From: Acidobacteriota bacterium
GTDB lineage: Bacteria; Acidobacteriota; Vicinamibacteria; Vicinamibacterales; Vicinamibacteraceae
NCBI GenBank assembly: GCA_023418055.1
Contig: JAEZDP010000209.1
Location: 1 to 10,184 of the forward strand
Length of the DNA: 10,184 nt
Direction: 5' to 3'
Shown here piece after piece: positions 1 through 6,889 of the stretch. The notes below the pieces were generated by a model that was given only the letters and a program-made list of their open reading frames with translations, did no database searches and was not told where the DNA came from. How positions within the stretch are numbered: the stretch's first letter is position 1; every line of letters starts with the position of its first letter. Both the position numbers and the translations under genes were made by a program.

Positions 1-628
1 CCACGCCGACCGGCACCACCATCCGCCCGCCCACCTTCAGCTGGTCGCGGAGCGCCTGCGGGATCTCGGGCGGCGCCGCCGTCACTACGATGGCGTCGAA
101 CGGCGCGTGGTCGGGCCACCCGGCATAGCCGTCGCCCTCGCGGACGGTGACGTTGCGCAGCCCCAGCTCCGAGAGCAGGGCAGCGGCGTGTGCCGCCAGT
201 TCGGGGACGACCTCCACCGAATAGACATGGCGGACCAGCGGCGAGAGCACCGCCGCCTGGTAGCCCGACCCCGTCCCCACCTCGAGCACCACGTCGTCGG
301 CCTCCAGCCGTGCCGCCTCGGTCATCGCCGCCACGATGTAGGGCTGCGAGATGGTCTGGCCCGCGGCGATCGGCAGCGGCGTGTCGTCGTACGCGCGCCC
401 GTCCATCGCCGGCGGCACGAAGCGATGCCGCGGCACCTGTCGCATTGCGTCGAGCACGCGCGGGTCGGTGACCCCGCGCGCCTCGATCTGCGTCCGCACC
501 ATCCGCTCCCTCTCGGCCTGACGATCGTCGGTCATGGCGGTCTCCTGCGGGTGAACGTCGGCGGCGGGTCGGCCGCCGCAGCCGCCCAGCGCCAGCAACG
601 AGAGGCTGAGCACGGCCTGCGCGGTCAT
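1..628 (-). CDS. pcm: Protein-L-isoaspartate O-methyltransferase, probable lipoprotein form (3' end outside window)
   Basis: This enzyme repairs isoaspartyl residues in damaged proteins using S-adenosylmethionine. The reading frame enters from the left edge, so the C-terminus is missing. Numbering from the internal Met at 535, the family signatures are RMVRTQI at 11-17, VPRHRFV at 34-40, TISQPYIVAAMT at 61-72 and the SAM-binding motif I LEVGTGSG at 84-91. Two starts are possible. ATG 628 overlaps the clpB stop (TGATG), is in frame, and adds 31 residues beginning MTAQAVLSLSLLALGGC, a hydrophobic stretch ending in an LGGC lipobox. The residue after Cys is Gly; there is no Lys or Arg before the hydrophobic part, which is atypical. 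ATG 535 has AGGAG (542-546) six bases upstream and gives the usual cytosolic N-terminus. The enzyme identity is very secure. Export is an inference from the signal-like extension. The gene is the last visible member of the hspR operon. Confidence 0.93.
   Translation of the reverse strand, partial: MTAQAVLSLSLLALGGCGGRPAADVHPQETAMTDDRQAERERMVRTQIEARGVTDPRVLDAMRQVPRHRFVPPAMDGRAYDDTPLPIAAGQTISQPYIVAAMTEAARLEADDVVLEVGTGSGYQAAVLSPLVRHVYSVEVVPELAAHAAALLSELGLRNVTVREGDGYAGWPDHAPFDAIVVTAAPPEIPQALRDQLKVGGRMVVPVGV
542..546 (-). promoter_or_regulatory. Strong internal ribosome binding site for a second pcm start
   Basis: AGGAG on the minus strand lies six bases before ATG 535, which is in frame with the upstream ATG 628. 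It would allow a signal-less, cytosolic methyltransferase to be made from the same gene. The upstream start has no comparable site and probably depends on coupling to clpB termination. Confidence 0.6.
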
Positions 629-3237
629 CACGTGCCGACCGTCTCGTGCTTCGAGAACCGCAGCGCGCCGTCCGCGACATCCAGCAGCACGTGGTCGCCT
701 TCGCGGAACTCGCCCTGCAGGACCGCCATCGCAAGCGGGTCGAGCACGCGGCGCTGAATGGTGCGCTTGAGCGGCCTCGCACCATACACCGGGTCGTAGC
801 CCTCCTCGACCAGGGCGTGTTTGGCCTCGTCGGTGAGCGTCAGCGTGATCTTCCGCTCCTCGAGGCGTGACAGCAGACGCGCCATCTGCAGGTCGATGAT
901 GTGCGCCATGTGCTCGCGGCCCAGCGGGTGGAAGACGATGGTCTCGTCGATCCGGTTGATGAACTCGGGCCGGAAGTGCGCCCGCAGCTCGTCGAGCACC
1001 TGCCGGCGCGTGCCTTCATCGACCGAGCCTCCACGCATGGCTTGCTCGGCGAGGTAGTGGCTGCCGAGATTCGACGTCATGATGACCACCGCGTTGCGAA
1101 AGTCCACGGCCCGGCCCTTCCCGTCGGTCAGCCGCCCATCGTCGAGCACCTGCAGCAGGACGTTGAGCACCTCGGGGTGCGCCTTCTCGACCTCGTCGAA
1201 CAGGATCACCGAATAGGGACGTCGCCGGACCGCTTCGGTGAGTTGACCGGCCTCCTCGTAGCCGACGTACCCGGGAGGCGCGCCGATCATCCGCGAGACG
1301 GTGTGCTTCTCCTGGTACTCGGACATGTCGATGCGCACCATCGCCTGGTCATCGTCGAACAGGAACTCGGCCAGGGCGCGGGCCAGCTCGGTCTTGCCGA
1401 CGCCGGTGGGGCCGAGGAACATGAAGCTGCCGAGCGGACGGTTGGGATCCTGCAACCCGGCGCGGGCGCGTCGAATCGCGTTGGCCACCGCGCGGATCGC
1501 ATCGTCCTGGCCGACGACGCGCAGGTGCAGCCGCTGCTCCATCTGCACGAGCTTCTGCACCTCGCCCTCGAGCAGACGGCTCAGGGGAATGTGCGTCCAC
1601 TTGCTGACCACTTCGGCGATGTCCTCTTCGTCCACTTCCTCCTTCAGCATCTTCTGCGACTGCTGGAGCGTGGACAGGCGCGCCTGCTCGTCGGCCAGCT
1701 GGCGCTCGAGTTCCGGCAGGCGCCCGTACTGCAGCTCGGAGGCCTTGCCGTAGTCGCCATGCCGCTGTGCGGTGTCGACGGCCGACCGCAGCGCCTCGAT
1801 CTGCTCCTTGATCTCGCGGCCCCCCTGGATGGCGGCCTTCTCCTGCTCCCAGTGCGAGACGAGTTGCGTGCGCTCTTCCTTCAGGTCGGCCAGTTCGCGA
1901 TCGAGGCGTTCGAGCCGTTCCTGCGAGGCGGCATCAGTCTCCTTGCGCAGGGCCTCGCGCTCGATCTCGAGCTGCATGATGCGGCGTTCGACTTCATCGA
2001 GCTCGGCGGGCATCGAGTCGATCTCCATGCGCAGCCGCGACGCGGCCTCGTCGACGAGGTCGATGGCCTTGTCGGGCAGGAAGCGGTCGGCGATGTACCG
2101 GTGACTCAGGACCGCGGCTGCGACGAGAGCCGAGTCCTTCAGCCGGACGCCGTGGTGGATCTCGTACCGCTCGCGCAGGCCGCGCAGGATGCTGATGGTG
2201 TCCTCCACGGTGGGCTCGCCCACCTGCACGGGCTGGAAGCGGCGCTCGAGCGCGGCATCCTTCTCGATGTGCTTGCGGTACTCGTCGAGCGTGGTCGCGC
2301 CAATCGTGTGCAACTCACCGCGCGCCAGCATCGGCTTGAGCATGTTCGAGGCATCGAGTGACCCCTCGGACGCGCCCGCGCCCACCACCGTGTGGAGCTC
2401 GTCGATGAACAGCACGACCTCGCCGGCCGAACTGGTCACCTCCTGCAGCACGGCCTTCAGCCGTTCCTCGAACTCGCCGCGATATTTCGCGCCGGCCACG
2501 AGCGAGCCCATGTCGAGCCCGACGATGCGCTTGTTCTTCAGGCCTTCGGGGACGTCACCGCGCACGATGCGCTGGGCGAGGCCCTCGACGATGGCCGTCT
2601 TGCCGACGCCCGGCTCGCCGATGAGCACGGGGTTGTTCTTGGTGCGGCGTGAGAGCACCTGGATGACGCGGCGGATCTCCTCGTCGCGGCCGATGACGGG
2701 ATCGAGCGAGCCCTTGCGCGCCTGTTCAGTGAGGTCGCGGCCGTACTTCTCGAGTGCCTGGTACTTGCCCTCGGGGTTCTGGTCGGTGACACGCTGCGAG
2801 CCCCTGACGCTGCGCAGCGCCTCGAGCACACGGTCGCGCGTGATGCCGGCCTTGCCGAGCACCGCGCCTGCGGGCACGCGATCACCCTCGGCCGAGATGG
2901 CCAGCAGGAAGTGTTCGGTGCTGAGGAACTGGTCCTGCAGCGTGCTCGCCTCCCGCTCCGCCGCGTCGACGATGGCGCGCAGGCGCGCGCCGATGCCTGC
3001 GTCCGCGCCGCCCTGCACCTTGGGCCGCTTGGCGAGGTCGGCGTCCACGGCCTGTGCCAGGCGGTCGGGGTCGCCGCCCATCTTGCGCACGACGTCGGGC
3101 ACGATGCCGCCCGACTGGCGAAGGAGCGCCTGCAGCAGGTGCTCCGGGTCGATCTGTGGGTGTCCGAGCTGCATGGCGAGGCGTTGCGCCGCCACCAGGG
3201 CTTCCTGGGCCTTCTCGGTGAGCCGTTGCATGTCCAT
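628..3237 (-). CDS. clpB: ATP-dependent disaggregase ClpB (Hsp100)
   Basis: ClpB is a hexameric AAA+ cytosolic chaperone that threads aggregated proteins through its central pore together with the DnaK/DnaJ system. The 869 residues match full-length ClpB: N domain about 1-145; first ATPase with Walker A GEPGVGKT 207-214, pore loop KYRG 251-254, Walker B VVLFIDE 274-280 and arginine finger region ERR 331-333; coiled-coil middle domain about 405-530; second ATPase with GPTGVGKT 609-616, pore loop GYVGYEE 656-662, Walker B VILFDE 677-682 and sensor-2 GARPLKR 819-825. No key residue is missing. The middle domain and the absence of a ClpP-binding IGF-type loop argue for ClpB rather than ClpA or ClpC. 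The first Met (3237) is chosen because a GAGGG site lies about seven bases upstream; a second Met is two codons later. It is 51 bp downstream of the J-protein gene and its stop overlaps the pcm start by one base. Confidence 0.98.
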   Translation of the reverse strand: MDMQRLTEKAQEALVAAQRLAMQLGHPQIDPEHLLQALLRQSGGIVPDVVRKMGGDPDRLAQAVDADLAKRPKVQGGADAGIGARLRAIVDAAEREASTLQDQFLSTEHFLLAISAEGDRVPAGAVLGKAGITRDRVLEALRSVRGSQRVTDQNPEGKYQALEKYGRDLTEQARKGSLDPVIGRDEEIRRVIQVLSRRTKNNPVLIGEPGVGKTAIVEGLAQRIVRGDVPEGLKNKRIVGLDMGSLVAGAKYRGEFEERLKAVLQEVTSSAGEVVLFIDELHTVVGAGASEGSLDASNMLKPMLARGELHTIGATTLDEYRKHIEKDAALERRFQPVQVGEPTVEDTISILRGLRERYEIHHGVRLKDSALVAAAVLSHRYIADRFLPDKAIDLVDEAASRLRMEIDSMPAELDEVERRIMQLEIEREALRKETDAASQERLERLDRELADLKEERTQLVSHWEQEKAAIQGGREIKEQIEALRSAVDTAQRHGDYGKASELQYGRLPELERQLADEQARLSTLQQSQKMLKEEVDEEDIAEVVSKWTHIPLSRLLEGEVQKLVQMEQRLHLRVVGQDDAIRAVANAIRRARAGLQDPNRPLGSFMFLGPTGVGKTELARALAEFLFDDDQAMVRIDMSEYQEKHTVSRMIGAPPGYVGYEEAGQLTEAVRRRPYSVILFDEVEKAHPEVLNVLLQVLDDGRLTDGKGRAVDFRNAVVIMTSNLGSHYLAEQAMRGGSVDEGTRRQVLDELRAHFRPEFINRIDETIVFHPLGREHMAHIIDLQMARLLSRLEERKITLTLTDEAKHALVEEGYDPVYGARPLKRTIQRRVLDPLAMAVLQGEFREGDHVLLDVADGALRFSKHETVGT

Positions 3238-3253
3238 GATGAGTCCCTCTCTG

Positions 3254-3263
3254 TCGATATCGA
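3254..3263. repeat. 10-bp perfect palindrome in the dnaJ-clpB gap
   Basis: TCGATATCGA is a perfect palindrome within the 51-bp gap between the J-protein gene and clpB, about 17 bases upstream of the clpB start and just before its ribosome binding site. It does not resemble the HAIR element. It may be chance. Confidence 0.3.
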
Positions 3264-3288
3264 GTCGTCAGGGCCGGGTCGCGGCGAA

Positions 3289-4296
3289 TCAGACGGGTTG
3301 TGCCGGGCGCCCCTCCAGCGCCGCAAGCGCTTCGTAATGCTGTCGTTCTTCCGCACTCAGCTGCGTCGGCACCTGAAGGTCGAGGCCGACGAGCAGGTCG
3401 CCGCGCGTGTCGGGCGTGCCGCGCACCGGCATGCCCTGGCCGCGCAACCGCAAGGTGCGCCCCGCGGTGGTGCCGGGCGGCACACGCATGCGGATGGGCT
3501 TGCCCACGAGGGGCGCCACTTCCACTTCGCCGCCGAGCACGGCCGTCGGAATGGACACTGGCACGCGGACAGCGAGGTCGTGATCGCCCCGACGCTCGAC
3601 GCGGGGGTGGGGGGCGATGCGCACCTTGAAGTACACGTCGCCGCCGTCTGAGGCCGCACGCACCCGCTGACCGTCGGTGATGCCGGCGGGGAAGCGGACC
3701 TCGAGGTTCCGGTCGCCCCGTCCCTCGGTGCTCAGCGTCACGCGCCGGCTGGTGCCGGTGAAGGCTTCTTCGAGCGAGATGGTCAGCTCGTGATGCTGCT
3801 GCGGCGCCGAAGCGGCGTGCGCCGACGGACGCTGGCGCCGCCCCCCCTGCCGGGGCGGCGGCTGCTCGGCACCGGCGAAGAACGTCCTGAAGAAGTCCGA
3901 GAACGGGCTCGACTGCCCGAACATCTCTTCGACCTCGTCGGGATGCATGGCCCTGCCGCCCGGCTGGCCGCCGAAGTTGAACGACCAGGTGGCGCCGCCC
4001 GGACCCCCGGGCCGTCCGCCGAACCCGCCAGCGCCGAAGGGGGAGCCTCCGGCCCGTTCGGCCTGCTCGTAGGCTTTCCAGTTCGCGCCGAGTTCGTCGT
4101 ACTTGCGCCGCGTCTCGGGGTTGCTCAGCACCTCGTTGGCTTCGCTGATCTCCTTGAAGCGGGCCTCGGCGGCGGCGTCCCCCGGGTTCACGTCGGGGTG
4201 GTACTTGCGCGCCAGCTTGCGGAAGGCCTGCTTGATCTCCTTCTCGGTGGCCGTCTTCGACACCCCGAGGGCCTTGTAGTAGTCGCGAAATTCCAT
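3289..4296 (-). CDS. cbpA: Class II J-domain co-chaperone (CbpA/DnaJ-like, no zinc finger)
   Basis: This Hsp40 co-chaperone stimulates the DnaK ATPase and delivers substrates to DnaK and ClpB. Counting from ATG 4296 (335 residues), the J domain is about 1-66 with the HPD motif at 33-35. A Gly/Phe-rich linker spans about 82-115 (GAGGFGGRPGG), followed by a Phe-rich stretch (SPFSDFFRTFF). C-terminal beta domains I and II cover about 169-310. The protein has no cysteine, so the CxxCxGxG zinc fingers of class I DnaJ are absent; this is the CbpA layout. ATG 4296 is preferred over GTG 4302 because GAGG, overlapping the hspR stop codon, lies seven bases before the ATG but only one base before the GTG. 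The gene begins nine bases after hspR, so the pair is probably coupled. HspR-CbpA pairing is known in several phyla. Confidence 0.94.
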   Translation of the reverse strand: MEFRDYYKALGVSKTATEKEIKQAFRKLARKYHPDVNPGDAAAEARFKEISEANEVLSNPETRRKYDELGANWKAYEQAERAGGSPFGAGGFGGRPGGPGGATWSFNFGGQPGGRAMHPDEVEEMFGQSSPFSDFFRTFFAGAEQPPPRQGGRRQRPSAHAASAPQQHHELTISLEEAFTGTSRRVTLSTEGRGDRNLEVRFPAGITDGQRVRAASDGGDVYFKVRIAPHPRVERRGDHDLAVRVPVSIPTAVLGGEVEVAPLVGKPIRMRVPPGTTAGRTLRLRGQGMPVRGTPDTRGDLLVGLDLQVPTQLSAEERQHYEALAALEGRPAQPV

Positions 4297-4305
4297 CGGC
4301 ACGCC

Positions 4306-4644
4306 TCAGAGGCCGAGCATCTCGCTCAGCCGGTCGATTTCCTGTGTCAGGCGGCGCACCGAGGTGCGCGACCAGTCGTCCTGCTGCGCCAGGGGTCGCA
4401 GGCGGCGCACGACGTCGGCGACGGCGAGCAGGCGCTGCACCCCCGCCAGGTTCACGCCCGCCTCGTCCACGAGGTGCTTGATCGTGCGCAGCCGCTCGAT
4501 CTCGTCGCGCGTGTACACCCGCATGCTGCCGAGCGTCCGCGACGGGCGGATGAGCCCCAGCCGCTCGTACTTGCGCAGCGTCTGGGGGTGCATCCCGAGA
4601 TGCCGGGCGGCCATGCTGATGAGAAACAGATCGTCCGGGTTCAT
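4306..4644 (-). CDS. hspR: Heat-shock repressor HspR (MerR family)
   Basis: HspR represses chaperone genes, in known cases with DnaK as co-repressor, and binds HAIR inverted repeats. The 112-residue protein has the MerR-type helix-turn-helix near residues 7-27 with the HspR hallmark GMHPQTLRKYERLGLI, then the wing (RVYTRDEIERL, about 42-52) and a helical segment (AGVNLAGVQRLL, about 62-73). The C-terminus is short and ends in a helix rich in Leu. The frame is open upstream for 40 more codons, but ATG 4644 is chosen because it places the N-terminus as in HspR relatives and lies only about nine bases after the predicted transcription start; an upstream start would lie ahead of the promoter. There is no good ribosome binding site, consistent with a very short leader. 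It is the first gene of the operon and probably autoregulated. Confidence 0.94.
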   Translation of the reverse strand: MNPDDLFLISMAARHLGMHPQTLRKYERLGLIRPSRTLGSMRVYTRDEIERLRTIKHLVDEAGVNLAGVQRLLAVADVVRRLRPLAQQDDWSRTSVRRLTQEIDRLSEMLGL

Positions 4645-4659
4645 CGCTGACACCAGCCG

Positions 4660-4688
4660 AGTGTATACATTGATGCGTACCGTGTCAA
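4660..4688 (-). promoter_or_regulatory. Promoter of the hspR-cbpA-clpB-pcm operon
   Basis: On the minus strand a consensus -35 TTGACA (4683-4688) is followed after 17 bases by TACACT (4660-4665), which matches four of six -10 positions. Transcription would start near 4653, leaving a leader of about nine bases before the hspR ATG at 4644. The shape is that of a housekeeping sigma-70-type promoter, as expected for an HspR-repressed operon. Confidence 0.65.
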
Positions 4689-4689
4689 C
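4669..4689. promoter_or_regulatory. Candidate HspR operator (degenerate HAIR)
   Basis: Read on the minus strand, GTTGACA-N7-CATCAAT overlaps the -35 box and the promoter spacer. The known HAIR consensus is CTTGAGT-N7-ACTCAAG. The core TTGA-N11-TCAA and its spacing are retained exactly, while the outer and inner arm bases differ. The position suits a repressor. The TTGA half is also part of the -35 box, so part of the match is forced; the call rests on the second half and the spacing. Confidence 0.45.
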
Positions 4690-4784
4690 GTCGTAACGCG
4701 CTGCGAGTAAGCCTCTGCCACCGATGCGATACTCATGATCCGCCTGGGTCCGGTGCGTCCGCACCGGCCACGCGCCTTGAACCT

Positions 4785-5522
4785 GTGGACGTCACGCTCG
4801 CCGACCTGCTCACCATCGGCCTCCTCGTGCTGCTCGAGGGGCTGCTCAGTGCCGACAACGCCCTCGTACTGGCCATCCTCGTGCTGTCGCTGCCACGCGA
4901 CCAGCAGCGCAAGGCCCTGCGGTACGGCATCATCGGCGCCTTCGTCTTCCGCGGCCTGGCGACGGTCTTTGCCGCCTACATGATTCAGCTGTCGTGGATG
5001 AAGCTGATTGGCGCCGCCTACCTGCTGTGGCTGCCGTGGTCGCACTTCCGCGGCGGCAATAGCGAAGACCGCCGTGCGGTCAAACCGGCGACCAGCTGGA
5101 TGGGGCTCGGCGCGTTCTGGACGACGGTCGTCAAGGTGGAACTGACCGACATCGTCTTTGCCATCGACTCGATTCTCGTGGCCGTGGCCATGTCGCCCAA
5201 GCTGTGGGTCATCGTCACCGGCGGGCTGCTCGGCATCGTCGCGATGCGGCTGCTCATCGGGCAGTTGCTGACGGTGGTGCAGCGGTTCCCGGCGCTGGTG
5301 GACGGCGCGTTCGTGATCATCGCCTGGGTGGGCATCAAGCTCATGGTCGAGTACCTCCACCAGATGGGTGTGGTGCACTTCGAGATTCCCAAGTGGCTGT
5401 CGCTCGGCCTCATCGTGGTCATCTTCGGAGGGTTCTACGCGTATGCCCGCATGAAGGGGCCCATCGACCAGCACGAGCAGGACGACGTGGCGGCGGCCGC
5501 GCTGCTGCGCGAGGATCAGTGA
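4785..5522 (+). CDS. TerC-family integral membrane protein
   Basis: The 245-residue protein has about seven membrane segments (roughly 6-34, 46-68, 72-86, 107-135, 141-160, 170-190 and 203-221). It has the TerC signature of acidic residues within membrane helices: LLEGLLSADNALVLA (E18, D24) and VELTDIVFAIDSI (E119, D122, D128). Characterised members are linked to metal-ion export (manganese, E. coli Alx) and to tellurite resistance or metallation of secreted enzymes; the substrate here cannot be read from sequence. The only start in the expected place is GTG 4785, and no ribosome binding site precedes it. The gene is divergent from hspR across about 140 bp, with a weak extended -10 candidate (TGC GATACT, 4725-4733) in that gap. 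The C-terminal tail is short and polar. Confidence 0.9.
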   Translation: MDVTLADLLTIGLLVLLEGLLSADNALVLAILVLSLPRDQQRKALRYGIIGAFVFRGLATVFAAYMIQLSWMKLIGAAYLLWLPWSHFRGGNSEDRRAVKPATSWMGLGAFWTTVVKVELTDIVFAIDSILVAVAMSPKLWVIVTGGLLGIVAMRLLIGQLLTVVQRFPALVDGAFVIIAWVGIKLMVEYLHQMGVVHFEIPKWLSLGLIVVIFGGFYAYARMKGPIDQHEQDDVAAAALLREDQ

Positions 5523-5640
5523 CGAAGGAACGAAGGAACGAAGGAACGAAGGACCCAAGGAACGAAGGAGGAAACGACCCAAGGACCCAAGGAACGAAGG
5601 AGGGAAGGACCGAAGGACCGTGGACCGAAGCCCGTAGACC
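5522..5640. repeat. Tandem purine-rich octamer array
   Basis: Twelve octamers run from 5522 to 5617. Four are exact ACGAAGGA copies (5522-5553), followed by CCCAAGGA, ACGAAGGA, GGAAACGA, two CCCAAGGA, ACGAAGGA, GGGAAGGA and CCGAAGGA, then decayed pieces to about 5640. The plus strand is strongly purine-biased (A-rich AAGGA in almost every unit), unlike the surrounding GC-rich DNA. The array begins at the last base of the TerC-family stop codon and fills the gap to the ATP-grasp gene. It looks like a slippage-prone microsatellite. Frames translated through it give only low-complexity protein. Confidence 0.85.
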
Positions 5641-5694
5641 GGTATGGCAGACCTGATCCTTGCGACGGGGCGTCCGCCACGGCAAGCTGACAGC

Positions 5695-6735
5695 ATGATT
5701 GGCGTCCTCTACGAACATCCCGCGTGGTTCGTCCGCCTCTTCGAGGGGCTGGAGGCACGCGGCATTGCGCACGAGCGGATCGACGCCGGCGCCCTGCGGT
5801 TCACGCCTGCGTGGTGGCACGATCCGGCGGCGCCGGAGCGGCGGTTCGATGTGGTGGTCAACCGCATGAGCCCGTCGGCCGACCGCCGCGGCCATGCGCA
5901 TGCGATCCTGCCCACGCTGCAGTATCTCGAGTCGCTCGAAGCCGGCGGCGTGCGCGTGGTGAACGGATCGGCCGCCTACCGCATCGAGCTGTCGAAGGTG
6001 CGGCAGATGGCCTTGCTGGCCGACCTCGGGTTGCCCTATCCGGCCACGCGCGCGATCAACGCGCCGTCGCAGGCCGTCGCGGCGACCGAGGGCCTCCGGT
6101 TTCCCGTCGTGGTGAAGCCGAGTGTCGGCGGCAGCGGGGCAGGGGTCTTGCGGTTCGACACCGTCGACGCGTTGGGGGCGGCCGCTGCGGACGGGCAACT
6201 CGACTTCGGCGTCGACGCCCTGGCGCTCGTGCAGGAGTTCATTCCTGCTCGTGGCGGCCACATCACGCGTGTCGAGGTGCTGGAGGGACGGGTGCTCTAT
6301 GCCATCGACGTCCACCTGACGGGCGCGAGCTTCAACCTCTGTCCGGCGGACCTCTGCGAGGTGCCCGAGAGTGGCGCGCCGGCTTCGGTCGAGACGCCGC
6401 TCGCCGCTGCGCCGACGGCCGGGACGTTGCTGGGCGGCGCCTGTCCGGTCGAGGCGCCCCGCACGGGCGTGCGGGCCACCCAGGCGCACCCGCCCGCCTC
6501 GATCTGCGAGGCCGTCGTACGGATGACCACGGCAGCCGGCTTCGACGTGGGCGGCGTGGAGTACGTCGTGGACGACCGGGACGGGCAGCCCTATTTCTAC
6601 GACATCAACGCGTTGTCGAACTTCGTCGCCGACGCACCTGCCGTGATCGGGTTCGATCCGTGGGAGCCCTTTCTGGACTTTCTGGCGCGCACGCACGTGG
6701 ACGCGCGTGAACGGCGGCTCGCGCCCGCGAGATAG
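5695..6735 (+). CDS. ATP-grasp ligase-like protein, substrate unknown
   Basis: ATP-grasp enzymes join a carboxylate to an amine or thiol through an acyl-phosphate. In this 346-residue protein, K101 (LSKVRQM) and K141 in VVVKPSVGGSGAGV (138-151, with the glycine-rich loop) fit the two ATP-binding lysines. LVQEFIP (178-184) is the hinge, and E289 (GGVEYVV) with D303 and N305 (YFYDINAL) are the likely magnesium ligands. The N-terminal pre-grasp part starts MIGVLYEHPAWF. The overall look is RimK-like. Residues about 215-268 form a Pro/Ala-rich insertion in the ATP-grasp region and may be a substrate element. ATG 5695 is preferred over ATG 5644, which would add 17 residues without family character next to the repeat array; neither has a clear ribosome binding site. 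Neighbours give no clue to the substrate. Confidence 0.82.
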   Translation: MIGVLYEHPAWFVRLFEGLEARGIAHERIDAGALRFTPAWWHDPAAPERRFDVVVNRMSPSADRRGHAHAILPTLQYLESLEAGGVRVVNGSAAYRIELSKVRQMALLADLGLPYPATRAINAPSQAVAATEGLRFPVVVKPSVGGSGAGVLRFDTVDALGAAAADGQLDFGVDALALVQEFIPARGGHITRVEVLEGRVLYAIDVHLTGASFNLCPADLCEVPESGAPASVETPLAAAPTAGTLLGGACPVEAPRTGVRATQAHPPASICEAVVRMTTAAGFDVGGVEYVVDDRDGQPYFYDINALSNFVADAPAVIGFDPWEPFLDFLARTHVDARERRLAPAR

Positions 6736-6754
6736 GCGCGACGCCTCCATTCCC

Positions 6755-6801
6755 CCAGCCCCGCGCTGGCTCCGCGTTGATGTCCGCCGGCGATTCGCCG
6801 G
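6755..6801. terminator. Two small hairpins after the ATP-grasp gene
   Basis: CCAGC/GCTGG (6755-6759 and 6765-6769, five-base loop) and CCGGCG-ATT-CGCCGG (6787-6801, six-bp stem) lie 20-66 bases after the stop. Neither is followed by a T-run, so they are at best weak or 3'-protecting structures. Confidence 0.3.
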
Positions 6802-6844
6802 TGAAGCCGACGGCTCAGGTGGCGGCAGGGTCACGCCCGGCGGA

Positions 6845-6853
6845 TGCCATAAT
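6845..6853 (+). promoter_or_regulatory. Extended -10 promoter of the bacilliredoxin gene
   Basis: TGC followed by CATAAT (five of six matches to TATAAT) forms an extended -10 box. No -35 consensus is seen 16-18 bases upstream, as often tolerated with extended -10 boxes. The start would be near 6860, giving a leader of about 30 bases with a small hairpin (GGGGC-TCA-GCCCC, 6861-6873) just before the ribosome binding site. Confidence 0.5.
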
Positions 6854-6889
6854 GGCTGGAGGGGCTCAGCCCCGGAAGGAGAACAGAAC

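Noticed and set aside
901..2361. Plus-strand open frame of 486 residues opposite clpB
   Set aside because: clpB on the other strand is unmistakable; the composition of this frame is that of an antisense shadow.
4645..4764. Extended N-terminus for HspR (40 more codons)
   Set aside because: It would have to start upstream of the predicted promoter, and the extra residues have no HspR similarity.
5522..5640. CRISPR array
   Set aside because: The units are 8 bp with no spacers and no cas genes nearby.
5644..5694. Earlier ATG for the ATP-grasp gene
   Set aside because: The 17 extra residues have no family character and there is no ribosome binding site; ATG 5695 gives the natural beta-strand start.
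6787..6801. Intrinsic terminator after the ATP-grasp gene
   Set aside because: The six-bp stem has no T-run after it; kept only as a low-confidence hairpin.
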